A DNA stretch of 64,000 nucleotides from Lota lota (Eukaryota; Chordata; Actinopteri; Gadiformes; Lotidae). How positions within the stretch are numbered: position 1 is the first letter of the stretch; every line of letters begins with the position of its first letter. Where the stretch lies: positions 5,291,333 to 5,355,332 of the forward strand of contig JACYXH010000429.1 of the NCBI GenBank assembly GCA_026745465.1, given 5' to 3'. Positions 39,929-54,206 of the stretch are shown here, one piece after another. The notes below the pieces were generated by a model. That model was not told the origin of the DNA, made no database searches, and worked only from the letters and a program-made list of their open reading frames with translations. The translations under genes and the position numbers were made by a program.

Positions 39929-40309
39929 AACGCGGACATAACGCGGACATAACGCGCCATGATGGGAACTTACCTGAATCTTTAATAATTACATAAGTCA
40001 TTTCTCCTATTTCCCTGGGCATTCCCGGAATGACGAAAACCTTCACCCTTTTAGGGGGAAAATGGAGAATGTACAGCTTCTGCATCCTCACCCATGGTGA
40101 GGATGACATCGCTGTGAAATCTCTTTGTTAGACTACGAAACATTTTCCAGGAAGGGGTTTAAAGGAAGGGCTACACAAATACAGGTTTATCATGGCTACA
40201 CGTGATTTATATTGTCATGCTTATTGTTATGGAATGATCAAGCACATACAATAATTGCATTTCCGACATGGAGTTTCCATTGACCCACCCCTCTGAACAA
40301 TATATAAGA

Positions 40310-40318
40310 TTCTACCAA
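40310..40318 (+). promoter_or_regulatory. TATA box of the PhyH-like gene, unit 2
   Basis: ATATATAAG, followed by the donor of the non-coding exon (end 40390) and its acceptor at 41346-41349, as in unit 1. Confidence 0.6.
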
Positions 40319-41376
40319 GTCAGGCAATGGATCAAACCACCTGAGAACTCTGAAGAAGAAACCCTAAGGGCCAGGGCAAGAAACACACAGGTAGGGTGCT
40401 AGACAGTTCAAAGGACAATGTGTCCTTTGACACCGAGTTGTCCGATCGGATGTTTAACCTCCTTTGGTTTTTCCTTTTGAATGTATGTCAGTTATTTTGT
40501 ACTTGATAATTGATTCTGAGAGAGATCATTCAATAATACAAGTGTACTAATGCTGATAATAATACAACTGCTCTACTATACCAACCGATTGTTCATGCTC
40601 TCATATTTTTTACCTATTTACATTTTCCCTGTCGTTCTCCATTTCTCTCTGTGTTCACACCTAGCATTAATTCGCGTCTTGGGTGCTTCAATCACAAGTG
40701 GACAGCTCTAGTACAAGTGTGAAGATGCATTGAGGACGCATTAAGATCAGATCGCTCAGACCACATTCGGAGGTGGTCTGGGCCGCTTTTTAAAAAAGCA
40801 CACGCATCAATAGCAGTTTATGTAGTTTGAACGTCTTTTTTTTTCTTCTTTTAAGTTAGAAAGATATTTGACAATCGACAGATATTCACGCTCCGCATTA
40901 CAGCGATCTGATGCGGAGAACTTAAGACTTGATCACCGGTGTGTATCCCGTATGTTAGTGGTGATTACCTGCCCAGGAGACGGTCGGGCAGCAGCACTCC
41001 TCTTTATATAGTAATCATTTGGTAAATAATTCTACACGATGTAGGGAATTACAAATGTACCCTAACCCTGCTCTAGCACTATAGCCTACAATACAGGTTA
41101 AACTGGCTTTCGATATGTGTGTACATAGACTCACAACGTGCTTGATCATTTACAATTTGTCAGCCTTCCTATAAAGTGTTTGCTTTGAATGCAAATGGAC
41201 TGGACAAGGCCACTAGACCATAACAAATTTGATAAATTCAAAGTGTTTAAATCGCCCCATATTCCCAAAACAGATTCAATAAGCAAGTGACCGATTGGAT
41301 TTTCCAGTAAATAGTAACAATGGGGGTCGCTGTTTCTAGTTGAATACAGGAGCAAGAACAGCAGAAGCCTACAGAG

Positions 41377-43241
41377 ATGAGTGCACAACTTCTACAGGAC
41401 ACCTACAACCAGCAGGGTTACATCTCAGGGCTGCCTGTGTTGAGCCCTGCAGAGCTGTCGGACGCCAGGCAGGCTTTCTCTGCCCTGGAGGAGGAGTTTG
41501 GTGAGTAGGCTTACCATAAGAAGGACTGATGTGATAGTGTGTATGTGTATGTGTGTGTGTTTGTGTGGGTGTCTAAGTGTGTGTGCAGCCAATTCATATG
41601 TTACTCCAAACTCCACAGAACAGACAACCAGAGTTAAACCGCTACTCACTTGGGTTATTTATGCCTAACATTGACACAACGTGACACCTTGCTTACCACA
41701 CAGGTAAGGAGTACACCCAGTACAGCCTGCATAATGTTCACCTTCAATACCAGTGGGTGATGGATCTGGCCAAGAACCCCCGGCTACTGGAGGTGATCAA
41801 CGCCGTCATCGGCCCCGATGTCCTACTGCTTGACTCTCGCTTCATCTGTAAATACCCAACATCCGGCGTTAGGCCTACGACGGATCAGGCCGACGGGACT
41901 GTCCAAGACACTCAGCTCCCCTATGTGGCCTGGCATCAGGACATGAGGTACACTATACATCCTGTAGGTGTCTGGGTTCCACAAGACATGGTTGATCGTG
42001 TTGGATAACTGTGTTTTGTGTGTGTTTCTGTGTACAGGTATTGGGGCATCGATGGAGGCCCGGTCCTCTCTGTGTGGCTGGCTCTGGATGACTCGATGGA
42101 GGATAACGGAGCTCTGAAGGTTATACCAGGTAACACAGCTTTTGATTTGTCTCTTCTAACACTCTTCTATCAATCACTGCATTTATGGGCCTTATTTAAT
42201 CTTGGTTCTAAAGCCACTAGGTATATAAGGCCCATCGGCACATAATAACTTTATTTTCTTCTCGTTCCTTCATTCGTCTTCTTCTTTCTTTCTTCTCGTG
42301 CTTTCGTTCTCTCATTCTGTCAATCTTTCAGTCTTTCTTTTATTTATTTCTTTTTCATTCTTTCTTATCTTTCCTTCTACATACAATTATTCCACCAGTT
42401 GTTTATACCAGTGCCGCCTCATTGCTCTTACAGGGAGTCACCGTGGCGGCATGTTACCGCATGAGCTAGCTAAGCGCCAGGGCAACATGCTGTCGGTCAA
42501 CCAGGAGATCCCAGAGGACCTGGTGGACAGCGGGAAGGCTGTGCTCTGTCCTCTGTTGGCCGGACAGATGTCGGTAAGTGATGAATGTTTGTTGTTGTGT
42601 TGTATGTGAGGCCTTGGCTGTGTTTCATACTTTACCTCTCTTACAAACACCAATGAAATGCTCTCATATACTGGCGAAAGTCCTTTCATATAATACTGAA
42701 AAGTCTCACACATACTACTGAAATTACTTAGTAGTTAGTTACAAAATATGCAATAGTATGTGAAAGGATTTTTAGTAGAATGTGAGGGCATTTCACATGT
42801 ATATGTGTGAGAGGGTAAGGATGAAATATGGCCCATCCGGCCCCTCATATGTATTTGGTGAAGTTGGTCTTACAATTCAATACATGTCTTTTGGCCTATA
42901 TATATTCACGGTCCTGTGGCAACTTGTGTAGACCCATGACGGATTCCTGGTCCATGCCAGTGACCCCAACACATCCCAGAGGAGGCGCTGTGGTCTGGTC
43001 ATCCGTTACGTCCCACCCTGTGCATACCCCATTCATGTGAGTACAGCAAGCCTTTCCACTTTTATATCAATGATGAGGTCATGCACATGGGTAATGCCGT
43101 CTGCCCGTCTTTGGGTTCATCATCGTGAGTTGCTGACTCTATCTTTGACTCCACCTCCGATAGGACCCTGACCGACCCAGGAAGTTCCATGCAGTGGTGT
43201 TGGCCAGTGGAACAGACCAGTTCAATAATTTTTCTAGCTGA
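41377..43241 (+). CDS. PhyH-family Fe(II)/2-oxoglutarate dioxygenase, unit 2
   Basis: Exons 41377-41500, 41704-41947, 42038-42129, 42434-42573, 42932-43036 and 43164-43241 give the same 260-residue protein as the unit 1 copy. The base changes I noticed in exons are silent (for example the last codon of exon 4 is TCG instead of TCT). The iron ligands (WHQD near 118-121, distal H208) and the Arg cluster are unchanged. Intron 1 has lost most of the (GT)n seen in unit 1. An unchanged protein alongside drifting introns is what selection on a working enzyme would give, but the copies are so young that identity alone proves little. Confidence 0.85.
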
Positions 43242-43449
43242 AACCTTTCCCCTTCTAGCTATAGCTAAATATATACACATATTTAAAACTCATACGCTGT
43301 TATGTTATGTTTAAGTTGATGAAACTACTACATTATATTATATTTGCTGTGATGCGCATGCCCTGTGCACAATGATTTGATTTATCTTAACCTGTTGTGA
43401 TGTGTTTATCTACATTTATTTATCCATCTGTATTTATCTGTCAAATAAA

Positions 43450-44535
43450 AAAAAGACAAAGTACCCAGGCCTTCAGTGTGCATTGTTCCCATATGAGCCC
43501 TGACCAAGAAGAAACAATTTTGTTATTTACACTTTCATCCATAGAGACTTGCAGTGATTCTTCTTTACCCACCTAGTAGTAAAGCCGTTCGAAAACCCCT
43601 TAACCACTAGATGATCCTGCCATGTATAAGGCACTTTCATTTACCAAAACTCTACAGCCCACTCAACTCATTAACTGGAATATTGTTTAATAAACATTAT
43701 AGCTTATGTTTAATAAACAATATTACAGTTAATAACTAAACAAGTAGCGGTCCAAAATATAATGTGCACTGTCAAACCCAATGCTTCAACCCTGCCATAT
43801 TTGATGACCTACTTTAGTAATCATTCAACTACAGCCTTCTAAACCTCTAATTAATGCCCATATTCAGCATGTACTGTATTTCACTGCCTCAGTACAGTCT
43901 TCCCTTTGGGTTCAGACATTCCACACAAGAATAATGTAACTTCTAATCAAACTCAACAGTTGTTTCTCAGAAAAAAAAAAGAATGGTAAAGATAATGTAT
44001 TATATTCAAAACAAAATGTACTAAACAACTTTTTAATCATCAGAAACCTTTTTACTTTTGCTGCTGATGTGAGCGCAAGCAGACCATTACTCCATCACTG
44101 TACACATCAATATTGTCAACAATGTTTATTGCAGCTTTCAATAATAAAATTTTACATTCTGCCTCGACATTTGTACAGCTGAAGTTGTGTATATATTATT
44201 GTCGATTTTATTCTCATTTCTAAAAATTCACTCTTGGAATTTTGTCAAGATGCATACTTTTTTTTTACGCACCCAAAAAAGGTTCACTAAAGATATTTCA
44301 TAAAAGTTTGCATTATTTAGGTTGAGTAATAAGTTATTGGTCCACTAATTCTATTTGTTTTAAGCAGGGGGACCCACACCCATTTCAGTACAAGATCTAC
44401 TTTTCTGACTGAACTGCAGAGGTTGCGACTGAGGTTCTAGGCAGCCTTGGTTCAAAGTTTCTAGTGTAACTTAGTGATATGAAACACTGCCATATATCAA
44501 TAAGAAACAGAGTACTGCGCCTTATTTAAAAAATG
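43450..44535. other. Intergenic DNA between convergent PhyH-like and ES1-like genes, unit 2
   Basis: Nearly identical to 12262-13347. No exon recognised. Confidence 0.6.
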
Positions 44536-44645
44536 TTTATTACATTTTGGTTTAAAGATTAATTTGGGGTTTAAAACATAGTACAATCACACAACAAAGC
44601 ACACGAAAAAAAATAATCACAAAACACCTAACGAAAACACATTTT

Positions 44646-46264
44646 CTAGGCCAGTTTCAGCACCTCTGAGACCATGACACCTATGCCGTCGAACACCTCG
44701 TGGAAGGCAGCGTTGCACATGAAGGCACTGGTGGTGACCAGCTTGTTCTTCACGTCCACGTGGGCCTCTCCAACGTTCTTGTTCACGTGCGTGCAGCCCA
44801 TATCATTCATCACGCCGGCCGTCTGGGCGTAAGGCCACCTGGGCAAAGGAAACCAAAAAATACAATTAGAAATTTGTTGCCTTCATTTATTACGTAATTG
44901 GTGCCTTGAGCATAGTGTTTTTTGCAAGTAGACATGTTGTCGTACAATAAACAATTAGTTAAACAATAATGAACAACACGGTACTAAAGACCTTTTCATT
45001 CGAAAAGTGAAAATGTTCCCCTTTAGTGCACGAGAAGCCCTTTATAAATAAGGTTTGATCTGAAGATTGATTAATTGCTTGCTCGATTGATAATATCATA
45101 CAAAGTGTCTGCAGGTGGATCACAAAGTCCCCATACTTTTCACACTCCTTGTCTTGGCCCACGGTGATCTCACAGCCAGGCAGAGCCTTGGCGGCCAGCA
45201 CGGGGGAGATGCAGCACATGGCCAGTGGCTTGCCCGCCTGTCTGAAGGCCTTGATGAGCTTCTCGACCTGGGGCTGGATGGTGTAGTCCTTCCCCTTCAC
45301 CGCCCAGTCGCTCAGGTTCTTAGCCACGCCGAAGCCCCCTGAAGAAGGGAAGGGAAAATTAGGTGGGGGAGGGGGAATAAAAGATAAATAAAATAAATCG
45401 GTGGAAATGAAAACATACAAAAATGAATGAATGAATGCACATAATTAAACACAATACAAAATAAAACAATGACCAAATCAATCAATACATGGTTCCTACA
45501 ACCGACAACAGTAACGTTCAGTTAGGAATTATCCAGTACATGGTCTGGATTGGGAACCAAACGAACCTGGGATGATGAGGGCATCGAAGTCTTTCACGTC
45601 CAGCTTGGCCAGGTCGGTCACGTCGCCCCTGGCGATGCGCGCGCTCTCCTGCAGCACGTTGCGCTTCCCCTCCGCAGGCTTCCCCTCACAGTGGTTCACC
45701 ACATGCATCTGGTCCGTGTTGGGAGCGAACATCTTCACCTGGTAAGGTGACGAGGGAGGATCATTTAGAAATGCCAAAACCATGGTGTTACCAACATAGT
45801 GGAGGATTCTGTGTATTTAATGTGAGACAGACGCTTAGGCACCAGCATACAGACAATGATATAAACCGGACTCTCCCATTGTATTTTCCACATAAATGTT
45901 TCTTAGTTTTATTATATGCCTTTGCTATTTCAGTAAACAAGCAGCCATTTTTCCCATGACCAAAAGGAGCATAGGGATCTTGCTGAATGCCTACAGGGAG
46001 ACGGCAGCCATCGCGGTTCTGACCCACTACCTTTAGAACCCAACACCTAGACCGCCCTGCCCCCCCATCGTTTAACGAATAACCACGGTCACTGTCGTGC
46101 CAGTCCCTGCAGTGATGCTAGGCGTCTAATGGCCTTTAACCTTCTCCCCATTATACCTTAGCTCCGGCGCGACTCAGGTGCACGAGCGTGGCGGAAGCCT
46201 CATGGATCTCTGTGCCATCATACACTCCACAGCCAGATAGCAGCACTGCGACACGCTTCACCAT
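44646..46264 (-). CDS. gatd3-like: ES1/GATD3-like protein, unit 2
   Basis: Exons 46157-46264, 45567-45738, 45137-45338 and 44646-44838 (minus strand) give 224 residues with no exon difference from unit 1 that I could see. Glu19 and Cys135/136 are present. The non-coding first exon (ending at 46991) has small indels relative to unit 1 but still no ATG, so this copy too lacks a mitochondrial presequence. Divergent from gene A copy 2, whose ATG is 1.36 kb away. Confidence 0.88.
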
Positions 46265-47085
46265 GTTTCCTGTAGGACAAACCCGCGTTGAACACACATG
46301 GAACTGAATCTGTCTGGGTGCACACACAGAGCCACTGTATATGAAGAAGAAACTGTTTATATTTTTGTATGATTAATTATTATATAGATAGATAATAAAT
46401 TAATCAAATTATTATATGATAAAATATTGTTATGTACTAACTACCTATTATATTTTATATTATATTATATATAGGCTTGTATATACGTTTTTTTCTATCA
46501 TATACTTCTAAGATTAATATGTTATAGGCCAATATATATATTAAATAGTTATAGTAATTCAATAATAATTGAAGTCTTTTCTTTAGTCATGTTGATGAAT
46601 TCTGTGCCTGTGTAAGCATGATATGTTCACATTAAAGATTTACTAAGGCAGGTGCGAAGCAATGAATCCACTAGAGATCTGTTGCCAGGTAATGCATTTC
46701 TGGCTCTGCGCAAACAACCTCTTTACGGGAAAGAGTCGTTATCTAGTTTAGTCAGCTCGGATCAGACTCCCAGGTCTATGTCGTTTACACAATAAAAGGC
46801 CTAGATGTATGATGGGTAAAGCAAAATGATTAAAACTACTAAAACTACTAAACTACTCAAATAAAAACATAATTCATCCATTTAGTCTACCTGGTTTACA
46901 AATTAGGCAGAAGTAGCCTGTTCACCTTCAATCAACATCGTCTCAGCAACCTTGTTTGCGAAGCTGTAATATTAAGTTAACCTCACTTACCTTCGGGGGT
47001 TGCTTTATGTGGCTTAAAGATGAGATGCGTGCAGGTTACGTTGTAGAGCGGCGTTGAATACCGTCTTGAACAATGAAGCAGAGAG

Positions 47086-47092
47086 TTTTATA
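47086..47092 (-). promoter_or_regulatory. TATA box of the ES1-like gene, unit 2
   Basis: TATAAAA on the minus strand, same position relative to the non-coding exon as in unit 1. Confidence 0.6.
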
Positions 47093-47560
47093 GGCTTCTC
47101 CTCTTCCTTGAACGTCCGGGTTCCTCCCACTCATATGAATGTTAGTCATTAAGGAAGTGACCTTGTAAAAAATTGTTAACGCTTAGTGTAGGCCTACCGG
47201 AAAAAAAAAAAGTGTATTAAATTGTAAATAACAGCCGAGCAAACGTTTGACATAGTAAGGGTTAGTAAGACTATGATTACAATTTACAATATATCCACCG
47301 GTGGTAACGGATATTAAGTATAGGCTACTACTATAACACAATATCATGTACTTTAAATAACGCGGCCATAAAGGTAATATGTGTAAATGAATTGGAGGAT
47401 TTAATTAGCTAATGCATAGGCCCAATTACTAACTTTCAACCTATAATGCATATAAAAAAAAGTTTAAAAGTGGTTTAGAGAAATAACCAGTTTGAGGAAA
47501 TTCTCCATCTCTATTACCAAGTTTCCGTAGAGGGTGCGCCTCATTCTCTCCGAAAAGGCG

Positions 47561-47596
47561 TGACGTCAGGGATTGGGTGTCCAGAGTGAATATAAA
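47561..47596 (+). promoter_or_regulatory. CRE and TATA box of fusion gene A, unit 2
   Basis: TGACGTCA (47561-47568), inverted CCAAT and TATAAA (47591-47596), with the ATG 33 bp after the TATA box. Unchanged from unit 1. Confidence 0.65.
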
Positions 47597-47628
47597 GCGC
47601 GTTCCTCGTACAACATTACATTCTAAGC

Positions 47629-50600
47629 ATGGCTCAAGACTCGCGCGTTGTTCATTTTCCAGTTGGCATTTTAGGGATCTCCAGTGGTAAGAATATATTT
47701 ATAATTTTGATGCGTACGGTTTTACCTCTAATTTGATAACACTTATCTAAAGTAGACCATATATGTAAGTATAATATTACAGAATAATTATTATATAATA
47801 TATTAATTAATATTCATCAGTTAATTATGTTTAATTGTGGAGATATTAAAAAAATAATTAACTGTAGACCTAATTGAAAAACCTTATAGGGCTATGCCTG
47901 CAATGAAATCCCGCTATTAATGCAAGCATAGTTAGAAATTATTCATACAGAAAAAAAATACATAAAACATAAAACAATTAAATAAAGTATTATTGTTACA
48001 AAGTAAAACAAAAAGGTAGGACCCTTAACTCAATTGCAGTGTAGCCTACTGCGTTGGTCATTGGCAGGTGCAGCCCGTGTATAAGTCTGAGGGAATTGTA
48101 TTTTCAAATGACGGTGATGCAGATAGAAATCTGATATCACTTTTTATGTTGAACAACAGGTTCCCTGCTGCTTCTAGTAAACAACTATGCCAGCACTCCT
48201 GGGGAAGACTTCATCCCCCAGACTGCACTGGGGATTCTGCTCCTAGTGATTGCTGCTGTTTTAGCAAATGCTGGTTTGTTTCACGTTCTACTCAACTGGA
48301 ATATTAGCAGATTTCCTTCATTAATGTACTCATATTTGTGAAACTTACTCCACTTCCCTTCCTCTTTTATTTTCCTCCAGGTGTCCTTGGTCTCTCCCAT
48401 GGCCAACTGTTTTCCCTTGTGTGTCTGACAGTGTCTGGGCTATGGTGCGGCTCAGGCCTGGTGTACATTCTAGCAGGACAAGGGGTCCTTCAGCCCGATG
48501 ACTTAAAACCATCCCTGGTTCCTGGCCTGGCTGCTTTCACCCTGGCACTCATCCTAATAGCTATTGTAGCACTCTTAGCAAAGAGAGCTGTTCTCTTTAT
48601 CATAGCGCTAAGCATTAGCCTAGCATGCGCCCATCAAATAGCAAGCCTGTCGGCCACCGGCTTTGGCCGATCCGCCACGGCCGCTAACTACCTCTTTGTC
48701 AGTATGGTGGGGGTCTACTTTGGCGTTGGACACCTGTTGTCTTACATCACCCATGGTAAGGTGGAACTGGTCGCAACGTGGGCGAAAGAGAAGTCTGTTC
48801 AGAAAACGCAGCAGGACCCAGAATGCACCAGCATGATGTTAGTAAGCCTGGTGATGAACCTACTGGCTGCTTCCGTGCTAGCTTGTCCGCTGCTAGGTGT
48901 GGTTCCTCAGCTCTCCACGGGTCACGTGCCCTGGCTGTGGACGGCCGGCGTGTTTCAGCTGGGCATGTGCGTCCTCTCCTACCGTGCCATGGACACGCTC
49001 GGAGCCACCTTCTCCGGCTTCATGGCTCTGCTGAGGTTTGCCGAGGGCTACACTGCGCTCCTGACCCTATACTCCATCCAGCCCTATTCCCCCGTTCCTT
49101 TCCCCGTCGTCTTCTCCGTGCTGCTCTTCATCACGGCCGTGTTCAGCAGTCAGAAGAGTCTGCTGGAGGGCGTGTACCAGCTGTTCTTTGTGGCTTACTG
49201 TATCGCCATCGCTGTAGAGCCCCGCGGCTTCCTCCAAGGAGGCACCCAAGGCGTGCAGGCGGCCATTTTTGTAGTCTCCGCTGGCGTGTTGTTTGTTTAT
49301 GCTCTTAATATGCACTTTAGCAGGAGGATTCCTACAGGACAGGGCCTGTTGAAGGCTTTGGTGAGCAGGATGAATGCTCTCACTCTTAGACCCCAGGACA
49401 AAGACCTTCACACGCCTTATCTGGGCCTCTCCAAGTACGCTGACGCGGAGGTGTTGGGACATGCTTGCAGTGTGCTGGCTGCTTTCGCCATCACGGCCAC
49501 CGTCGGTGACAAAGGTCCGCTCTTTGTGCTGGTCCTCCCCTGGGCGGTGGTGGCTGGCGGGGTGCTGCAGATGCTTTGTGGCAGTGTGTGTTTTGCGCGG
49601 GGTAAGACCTTTGAGAGCACAGCCTTTATTCTTTATGGCGTGATGTGGGTCGTATGGGGGCTGACGCGATACGGCGGCCTGTATGGTGAAAGCAGAGGGT
49701 TTAACGTGGCTGTAGGAATCATTTGCTTCATGCTGTTCAACGTTTTGGTTACCGTTGCGGCGCTGTTCCTGAACGTGGCTTGGTTTGCCTATGCGCTGGC
49801 CTTCCAACTCATTCTGATTAGCTTCCTGCTCGACGCAATTGGGTCCCTGCCGTACGGCTATGACATCGGGGTCACTATCATCTTTGGCCTAGTCAGTTTC
49901 TATTGTTTCCTGGCTCACCTGTTCAACGGCACATTCCAGTCCCCCCAGATCCCTTTGGGACAAGCTCTGGTCAAGTTGAGTGGTACAGGGGGAAGCAGAG
50001 ATGTTTGCCTGCATGTACCAGCTCGGAAGGCTGCCTCTGTCAACCAGATTGCAGGTGAGGGAGCGTAGGCACAGTTCCATAGAAGTATTCCTTGGTGAAA
50101 TCTTCACGTTGTAATTTATTGAATATGTCATTAAACTATGTATCTTCCTTCTCTTGCAGAAATCATGAAAAATGGTGGTATATGTGGAATGCCGACAGAT
50201 ACAGTCTACGTGCTTGTGGCAGCTTGCAACAGGCCGGATGCTGTTGTCAAAGCTTACAAGTCAGCTCATTATTGTTTTGATTATGTAGTTTATTCTGATG
50301 CATACATATATTGCATTTTCCCCGTTGCCCCATTGTCTAATGATTGCATTGGATGTACTTGCAGAGTGAAAAAGCAGGCCCAGGATCGGCCCATGTCAAT
50401 GTGGATCTCGTCCATAAAGCAGCTGGAGCCGGTCAAGCACCTATTGAGCCCCCTGCTGCTAGATTTCATGCAGGCTGCATGGCCTTCCTCTATAAGCATG
50501 GTTATACCCAGAGGTAATGACCATATGTGGGTATGACTGCATATGTTTATATTTTGTGCTCTGCAAAAAAAAAAGATGTGCATGTGAAATAACAACAATA

Positions 50601-51488
50601 ATATGTGGGCTGTGTGTGTACCACTCCAAGATTTACATTTGATTCCTCTTTCAGGGCCCTGGCTGGATGCCTTTGGTTTAGGAGAGGCAGCGAAACACAT
50701 TGGAACCCCACAGAGCATTGCAATCAGAAACCCAGACTGTACTGTTGCCACACATCTCATTAATATGGTAATCCCTCAGACTGAAGTCATGGTCTCGCTG
50801 ATTTCCACAGTGGCACATTCATCCCACAGGCAGAATGCTATATTCTCTTGACTAAACTATGGCTTTATTATAGGTAGGACCAATAGCTGTTACATCGGCT
50901 AACCCTACAGGGGAAGCAGACACAACTCATCACAATCAAGTGTACGCCAAACTGGGAGACAAGGTGATTGCATGGAATTATATACTTTTTACTTTAATGA
51001 ATCACTATTGAAATAATTAATTGGAATCAAATCAAATGTCATAACGATAAGTAATTCAACTCCATAAAGATGAAAATAAAGGAAATAACTATAATATATC
51101 AACTCATCTAGGTCAATGGCATACTATGTGATGGGCCATCTCCAGAAAACATTGCTTCTACTGTGGTAGACTGCACCAAGATTGAAATGGGACATATTGG
51201 TTTCTTCAGGGTGGGTCTCATCCCAAAATCAAAGGTAAAATATTTCCCTTAAGTTGAATTCCTTTAGAAGAAAAACACAAGTATTCTTTCTTGCATGCTT
51301 TTGTTGTGAGTTCACCACATTCTTGTATGCATCTTTCCTGAAAGGTTCTGCACATTTTTGAAGAGGTTCGAAGACGACACAGGCATGGGGAAATGAATCC
51401 TGCTTTTGAGGGGGATATTTCAGACACACAAAGAAACGCTGGTATAGATGGAGAGATCACAGAGGAGCCTGAACAAAGAAATGAGTGA
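47629..51488 (+). CDS. Fusion gene A: 18-TM SatP-like repeats plus YrdC domain, unit 2
   Basis: Exons 47629-47686, 48160-48273, 48381-50054, 50160-50259, 50365-50513, 50655-50767, 50874-50963, 51112-51234 and 51345-51488 join to 854 residues, the same length as unit 1. I count about nine amino-acid differences. Most are in the membrane part, including a cluster near residues 145-170 (IAS for IAG, GRS for AQS, S for C) and T for A near residue 400; one is in the YrdC domain (M for T in IE[TM]GHIG). The altered K-x-Q at the YrdC active site is the same in both copies, so it predates the duplication. An additional copy of exon 9 lies about 1.95 kb downstream. Function unknown, as for unit 1. Confidence 0.85.
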
Positions 51489-52620
51489 ACCACAACTCCA
51501 ATGAACACTTTCACCTGAATAAAATCATGTATGAGTAAAAGTATGAAATGCATCGCTCATAAGCAGCATTATTGGTGGCCATACAAAGTGATGGACTGCT
51601 ATGACACAAGAGCATGTGCTACTCCATAACCATGAGGAAAGATGGACTTACTTTTTACAGTATATAAATGTGTACTTGTTTTAGATGAATATTTATACAA
51701 ATACTAACATGCCAAAAATGCATACAGGAATTATTTGTAATTTCTTTGTGATAATGTAAATTATTAGTGTTGGTTTATTGTTTTTGAATTGTATAATTTA
51801 AGGTTTTTTCAAACTGCCAGATTTTCTTAATTAAAATATGAAGTGTTTTATTTAAGTAGAAGAACAAATCTTACATTAAACCTGCACTATTACCGCACTG
51901 TTATTTTACAAATGCTAATGGCGGTGTTTCTCATGTCACTGTCTTAACCATAATTAGCTAAAAGCTTGTTAAAACGGTTGCAAAGTGAACATGGCAACGT
52001 AGATGTGTCTCCAGTTAACTTAGCCCAAATGTACATAATATGTCAATAAAATAAAAATAAACAATGTAATATATACATGGATATATGTATATGACGTATA
52101 TTTTATATAGAGACAAATGTTTTATTATCACAGTGCCTGTTCAAATAAAAGAAAAAGAAAAAGGTTGTTTTGGTTTTTACCAGAAAGTTAAATAAAAAAA
52201 ATACAACTAGTCACACTAAACTGACAAGGTTGTCCTCAACCAGCCTCAATCCCACCATGGAGGCCACCACCTCTGTATATTGTACCTTAGGTGTCTTCCA
52301 GATATGTATGAGACTTCTTAAGTGATTATATTAAATGCTCATTGTTTGAATATCCATAACTACACAATTTAAACACTGTACTTAGTTGTATTTTGAAGTT
52401 AGTTTTAATTAAATTTTCTTATTTTTCTATTTCAACTATTTTTCTTAAGATAGTACTCGTAAAATGTGGTTTTGATTTACATCTGACACATAGGTAAAAC
52501 TACAGTATATTTATGCAAGATCCCAAACACAAATGTATATAATAAATTCTAAATTATTTTCTGAAGATAGTGCACACTATGTAGATATTTTATTCAGTTC
52601 ATATAATGGCAACTCTTATA
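51489..52620. other. 3' flank of gene A, unit 2: no gene recognised
   Basis: Matches 20270-21500 of unit 1 apart from a deletion of about 97 bp near 51650. No exon recognised. Confidence 0.5.
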
Positions 52621-52749
<129 letters not shown>

Positions 52750-53180
52750 TTGCGTGTGTATATCTAGGGAGGGTGTGTTATGGACTCAAGGAAGTAAAAG
52801 AGTAATCTAAGCATATTTTTCCATCAGTGTCACCTGAGTCCTGGAATAAATTGTACAATGACTTAATCTGACCAATGTGTAATTTATAAACTGTGTGTTC
52901 AACCAGATCCATTTCCTGTATTTGTTACACATCTTTCCTGGTCCTTCCAAATACCTAGCTTTGGGGGATTATTTTTACAAAATCAGTACTTTGTTAGGTT
53001 GTTTTAAAATGATCGCTAGATCACGTCCACATTTTTTTTAGTCTCCGGGTCCACTTTAAATCCGTCCTCTACAAATATACTATGAGGCAAATATACATAC
53101 CTCTAAACTGTGCCAAATATAACAAACTGAAACACAGAGTATTACCCAATGCTGGTAATGTTTATTGACTATTATCTTAT

Positions 53181-53448
53181 ATAAAATATTTCCCTTAAGT
53201 TGAATTCCTTTAGAAGAAAAACACAAGTATTCTTTCTTGCATGCTTTTGTTGTGAGTTCACCACATTCTTGTATGCATCTTTCCTGAAAGGTTCTGCACA
53301 TTTTTGAAGAGGTTCGAAGACGACACAGGCATGGGGAAATGAATCCTGCTTTTGAGGGGGATATTTCAGACACACAAAGAAACGCTGGTATAGATGGAGA
53401 GATCACAGAGGAGCCTGAACAAAGAAATGAGTGAAACACAACTCCACA
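53181..53448 (+). pseudogene. Ectopic copy of gene A exon 9 with flanking intron
   Basis: About 268 bp copy the end of intron 8, all of exon 9 (53291-53434, stop at 53432-53434) and a few bases of 3' UTR from 51236-51503. The insert carries intron sequence, so it arose at the DNA level and not by retrotransposition. About 150 bp beginning 'ttttttagtctccgggtcc' occur directly before (about 53033-53182) and after it (about 53449-53600). The insert therefore sits between direct repeats. It has the acceptor (GAAAG) but no upstream exons, so it is not a gene by itself. Confidence 0.85.
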
Positions 53449-54206
53449 TTTTTTTTAGTCTCCGGGTCCACTTTAAATCCGTACTCTACAAATATACTAT
53501 GAGGCAAATATACATACCTCTAAACTGTGCCAAATATAACAAACTGAAACACAGAGTATTACCCAATGCTGGTAATGTTTATTGACTATTATCTTATATA
53601 AGCACAGGAAAATAAATTTTCCTAATTTGATTAACATGTATTACAAGAATATTTTCTTAAAAAAGGAAAATAAATCTGAAATGCAGTTAAGTAACTGCTG
53701 ACTGAAAATGTAACTACTTCAATATTTTACAAACACGCTCTAAATAAACAATGGTTGGTTCACACAATGAATCTGGATTATTATTATAACACCATGTGTT
53801 AAATAATAATTAATGCAGTTATACATTTATTTCAAAGGGTCATGGACCCTATTCTTTCTATATTTTAAAGAAACGTTGAATGGTTTCGTCCTTATTTCGG
53901 GCAGATTTTCCATCACACACTTTTGAGATCCTTTAATTTCGTTGTATTTGAGTCGTAGGCCTCCTGCAGTTTCTGTGGTGCGGAGTTACTTTTGTTTACA
54001 GAAGTCCACACAATGCATGTTGTTGAACATGATCCACTTCACTCCAGGTTGCGGTTACCCCACCATATTCCACTGGAAATTCCTACACAAAGCCCTTCTT
54101 TACATTCATAGGCTAACTTCCTTTTACAACATTCTTTTGTAATTGCTCATGAGAAGACACAATATAGTTAATATAACAATTAATGTATTCCAAACCGCTT
54201 AGACTT

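Noticed and set aside
53080-53439. Minus-strand frame over the ectopic exon 9 and its partner at 51218-51553
   Set aside because: Antisense of gene A exon 9; no homology or splice borders of its own.
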